Below are positions 61,811 through 64,000 of a stretch of 64,000 nt of DNA, piece after piece (position 1 is the stretch's first letter; every line of letters begins with the position of its first letter). The stretch spans positions 1-64,000 of the forward strand of contig CAMIXG010000002.1 in NCBI GenBank assembly GCA_946402705.1, written 5' to 3'. This DNA comes from an uncultured Tissierellia bacterium. GTDB taxonomy: Bacteria; Bacillota; Clostridia; Tissierellales; Tissierellaceae. The translations under genes and the position numbers were made by a program. The notes below the pieces were generated by a model. That model searched no databases, was not told the DNA's origin, and was given only the letters and a program-made list of their open reading frames with translations.

Positions 61811-62206
61811 ATGATAAAAGAACTTATAGAAAAAGCTAGAGAAGCTCAGGAAAAATCTTATTCTCCATATTCAAATTTTAGAGTTGGAGCAGCAGTGCTT
61901 ATAGATGGAAAGATATATAGTGGATGTAATATAGAAATTGCATCATATTCTCCAACTATATGTGCAGAGAGAACAGCCATTTTTAAGGGAATATCAGAAG
62001 GTGGTAAAAAGATAGAAAAAATAGCAATAGTTGGCGATAATCTAGATACTTATCCATGTGGAGTTTGTAGACAAGTAATTAGAGAATTTGCAAGTGAAGA
62101 TGTGGAAATTATAATAGCGAATTCTATAGATGACTATAAAATTTACTCTATGGAAGAAATACTTCCACATAGTTTTGGACCAAAGGATTTAGGAAAGGGT
62201 GAATAA
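61811..62206 (+). CDS. cdd: Cytidine deaminase
   Basis: YSPYSNFRVGAAVLIDGKIYSGCNIE; CAERTAIFK; PCGVCRQVI. Confidence 0.96.
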   Translation: MIKELIEKAREAQEKSYSPYSNFRVGAAVLIDGKIYSGCNIEIASYSPTICAERTAIFKGISEGGKKIEKIAIVGDNLDTYPCGVCRQVIREFASEDVEIIIANSIDDYKIYSMEEILPHSFGPKDLGKGE

Positions 62207-62207
62207 T

Positions 62208-63092
62208 ATGTATAAATCAGGATTTGTAACAGTGATTGGTAGACCAAATGTAGGTAAATCAACACTACTTAATAAGGTAATAGGAGAAAAAATTTCCATA
62301 ATATCAGATAAACCACAAACTACTAGAAATCAAATAAAACTTGTTCATACAGAAGAGGATGCTCAAATAGTGTTTTTAGATACTCCAGGCATGCAAAATC
62401 CAAAGAATGTTTTGGGAGAATATATGCTTAAAATGTCTAGAAGTACTTTAGAAGAAGTTGATGTAGTAACATACATGGTAGATGAAAGTTTGTCTATAGG
62501 TGCTATGGATAGTCAAATAATAGAAGAGTTAAAAGAGATATCTACACCTATAATTTTAGTTATAAATAAGATTGACCAGTTGAAAAAAGAAGAACTGGAC
62601 AGGTTAATAGAAAAATTTGAAAAAATGGATTTGTTTAAGGCTATAATACCTATATCTGCTTTAAATGACGAAAACATAACAGAATATATTAATACTTTGA
62701 AGGATTTATTACCAGAAGGGCCACAATATTTCCCAGAAGATATGATAACAGATCAACCAGAAAGATTTGTGGTATCAGAGCTTATAAGAGAAAAAGCACT
62801 TTTGTTTTTAGATGAAGAATTACCTCATGGCATTTATGTATCTGTCGAAAAAATGAAAAAAAGACCTAAAAAATCCATGGTGGATATAGACGCAAATATC
62901 TATTGTGAAAAAGATTCTCACAAGGGCATGATAATTGGAAAAGGTGGCAAGATGCTTAAAAAAATAGGTGTGGCTGCCAGAGAAGATATAGAAAGCTTAT
63001 TAGATACTAAGGTTAATTTACAACTTTGGGTTAAGGTTGAGAAAAACTGGAGAGAAAAAGAAGGTAAGGTTAAGTACTTCGGTTATAAATAG
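62208..63092 (+). CDS. era: GTPase Era
   Basis: VTVIGRPNVGKSTLLNKVIGEKISIISDKPQTTRNQI; KH-domain C-terminus. Confidence 0.97.
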   Translation: MYKSGFVTVIGRPNVGKSTLLNKVIGEKISIISDKPQTTRNQIKLVHTEEDAQIVFLDTPGMQNPKNVLGEYMLKMSRSTLEEVDVVTYMVDESLSIGAMDSQIIEELKEISTPIILVINKIDQLKKEELDRLIEKFEKMDLFKAIIPISALNDENITEYINTLKDLLPEGPQYFPEDMITDQPERFVVSELIREKALLFLDEELPHGIYVSVEKMKKRPKKSMVDIDANIYCEKDSHKGMIIGKGGKMLKKIGVAAREDIESLLDTKVNLQLWVKVEKNWREKEGKVKYFGYK

Positions 63093-63100
63093 GAGACAGT

Positions 63101-63841
63101 ATGATTAAGGTAGAAGGGATTATATTAAGGGAAGCTAGATATGGAGAGACTGGTAAGATATTAACTGTATTTACCAAAGAATTAGGTAAAATAAATATCA
63201 TGGTAAAGGGAGTATATAAACCAAAATCTAGATTAATAGCAAATACGCAGATGTTTTCATTAAATAGTTTTACCTTGAAAAAGGGAAAGAATTTTTATTA
63301 TATAGTGGATGCAGATTTAATAGAATCTTTTTATAAGATAAGGGAAGACATAGAAAAGATAGTGTTTGGATATTATGTCCTAGAACTTGTGGATAAATCT
63401 ATGGCAGGTGAAATGCCCAGTGGTAAAGTATATGAACTTTTGAAAAAAGGCCTCTATGTTTTGAGCCAGTGGGAAAGAGATTTTTTTAAATTTATAATAG
63501 CTTTTGAAATAAAATATATATCCTTTCTAGGTTATAGACCAAATTTAGAGACTTGTGTAAACTGTGGATGCAAGACTAGTCACAAGAATAATTTTTCCAT
63601 AGAATATGGTGGTATAGTTTGTGAAAATTGTAAAAATATAGATAGATATTCTTCCAATTTTAATGATGAATTATGTGGTATAATGATAAAGGCTATGTAT
63701 CTTCCATTTGAAAAATTAGAAGATATAAATGATGAAAAAGAGAAGATAGTTAGAGTTCATAATATACTTGTTGATTATATTTTATATAATATAGACAGGA
63801 AAAAATTCAACTCATTACTATTTTTAGAAACCATAGTATAA
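63101..63841 (+). CDS. recO: DNA repair protein RecO
   Basis: VEGIILREARYGETGKILTVFTKELGKINIMVKGVYKPKSR; zinc-finger CVNCG...CENC; downstream of era. Confidence 0.93.
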   Translation: MIKVEGIILREARYGETGKILTVFTKELGKINIMVKGVYKPKSRLIANTQMFSLNSFTLKKGKNFYYIVDADLIESFYKIREDIEKIVFGYYVLELVDKSMAGEMPSGKVYELLKKGLYVLSQWERDFFKFIIAFEIKYISFLGYRPNLETCVNCGCKTSHKNNFSIEYGGIVCENCKNIDRYSSNFNDELCGIMIKAMYLPFEKLEDINDEKEKIVRVHNILVDYILYNIDRKKFNSLLFLETIV

Positions 63842-63877
63842 TCCAGTCTAGCCTTGATTTTCAAATAGCTATACAGT

Positions 63878-63906
63878 TTGACAAGAATATATTTGTTTGG
63901 TAAATT
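63878..63906 (+). promoter_or_regulatory. SigA promoter for the gene beyond the window end
   Basis: TTGACA - 17 nt - TAAATT. Confidence 0.65.
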
Positions 63907-64000
63907 AATTAGAAGGATAACTATGTAAAATTTTATGAAATCAATATAAAAATAGGCCATTCCTGAAGGGTGGCTTTTTGTATGACAGATTTGTTAAGGA

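Noticed and set aside
1-64000. Possible CRISPR array, prophage, toxin-antitoxin or restriction/defence cluster
   Set aside because: No regularly spaced repeats, phage structural genes or recognisable defence domains seen; only the decayed integrase near 5.7 kb suggests a past mobile element.

Overview
64-kb AT-rich (estimated by eye), almost entirely plus-strand chromosomal segment from a low-GC anaerobic Firmicute (Clostridia/Tissierellia-like by gene content; inference only). Most of it is conserved core-genome synteny. Blocks in order: an AraC-regulated FecBCDE-type iron-chelate uptake operon; a tRNA-Leu(CAA) flanked by a decayed tyrosine integrase; polA-coaE-lytic transglycosylase-orphan solute-binding protein; a complete Rnf operon (rnfCDGEAB) behind a hairpin-rich leader; a NusG-II/Gx-transporter/maf/radC/mreBCD/mrdA/minCDE/apbE/rng/rplU-prp-rpmA/obg/yhbY/nadD/yqeK/ridA/rsfS block; a D-Ala-D-Ala carboxypeptidase; comEA-response regulator-comEC-holA-rpsT; three tandem type I signal peptidases; lepA-hemW; a minus-strand M20 amidohydrolase; CIRCE-hrcA-grpE-dnaK-dnaJ; an exported SAM-hydrolase-family protein and an unknown exported protein; prmA-rsmE-mtaB-hinT-rpsU-yqeY; nfeD-floA-unknown-phoH-ybeY-dgkA/PAP2-cdd-era-recO. 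I see no CRISPR array, intact mobile element, biosynthetic cluster or obvious defence system. The most interesting points are: a promoter plus tandem-hairpin leader before rnfC; three lepB paralogues in the position where spore-formers usually carry gpr/spoIIP, with several other sporulation genes also missing from their usual places; an exported SAM-hydrolase-family protein; an RNase G that ends before the Zn-link; an orphan response regulator between comEA and comEC with a changed acidic pocket; and a perfect palindrome at the start of the iron-uptake transcript. I did not find strong evidence for a wholly novel multi-gene system.
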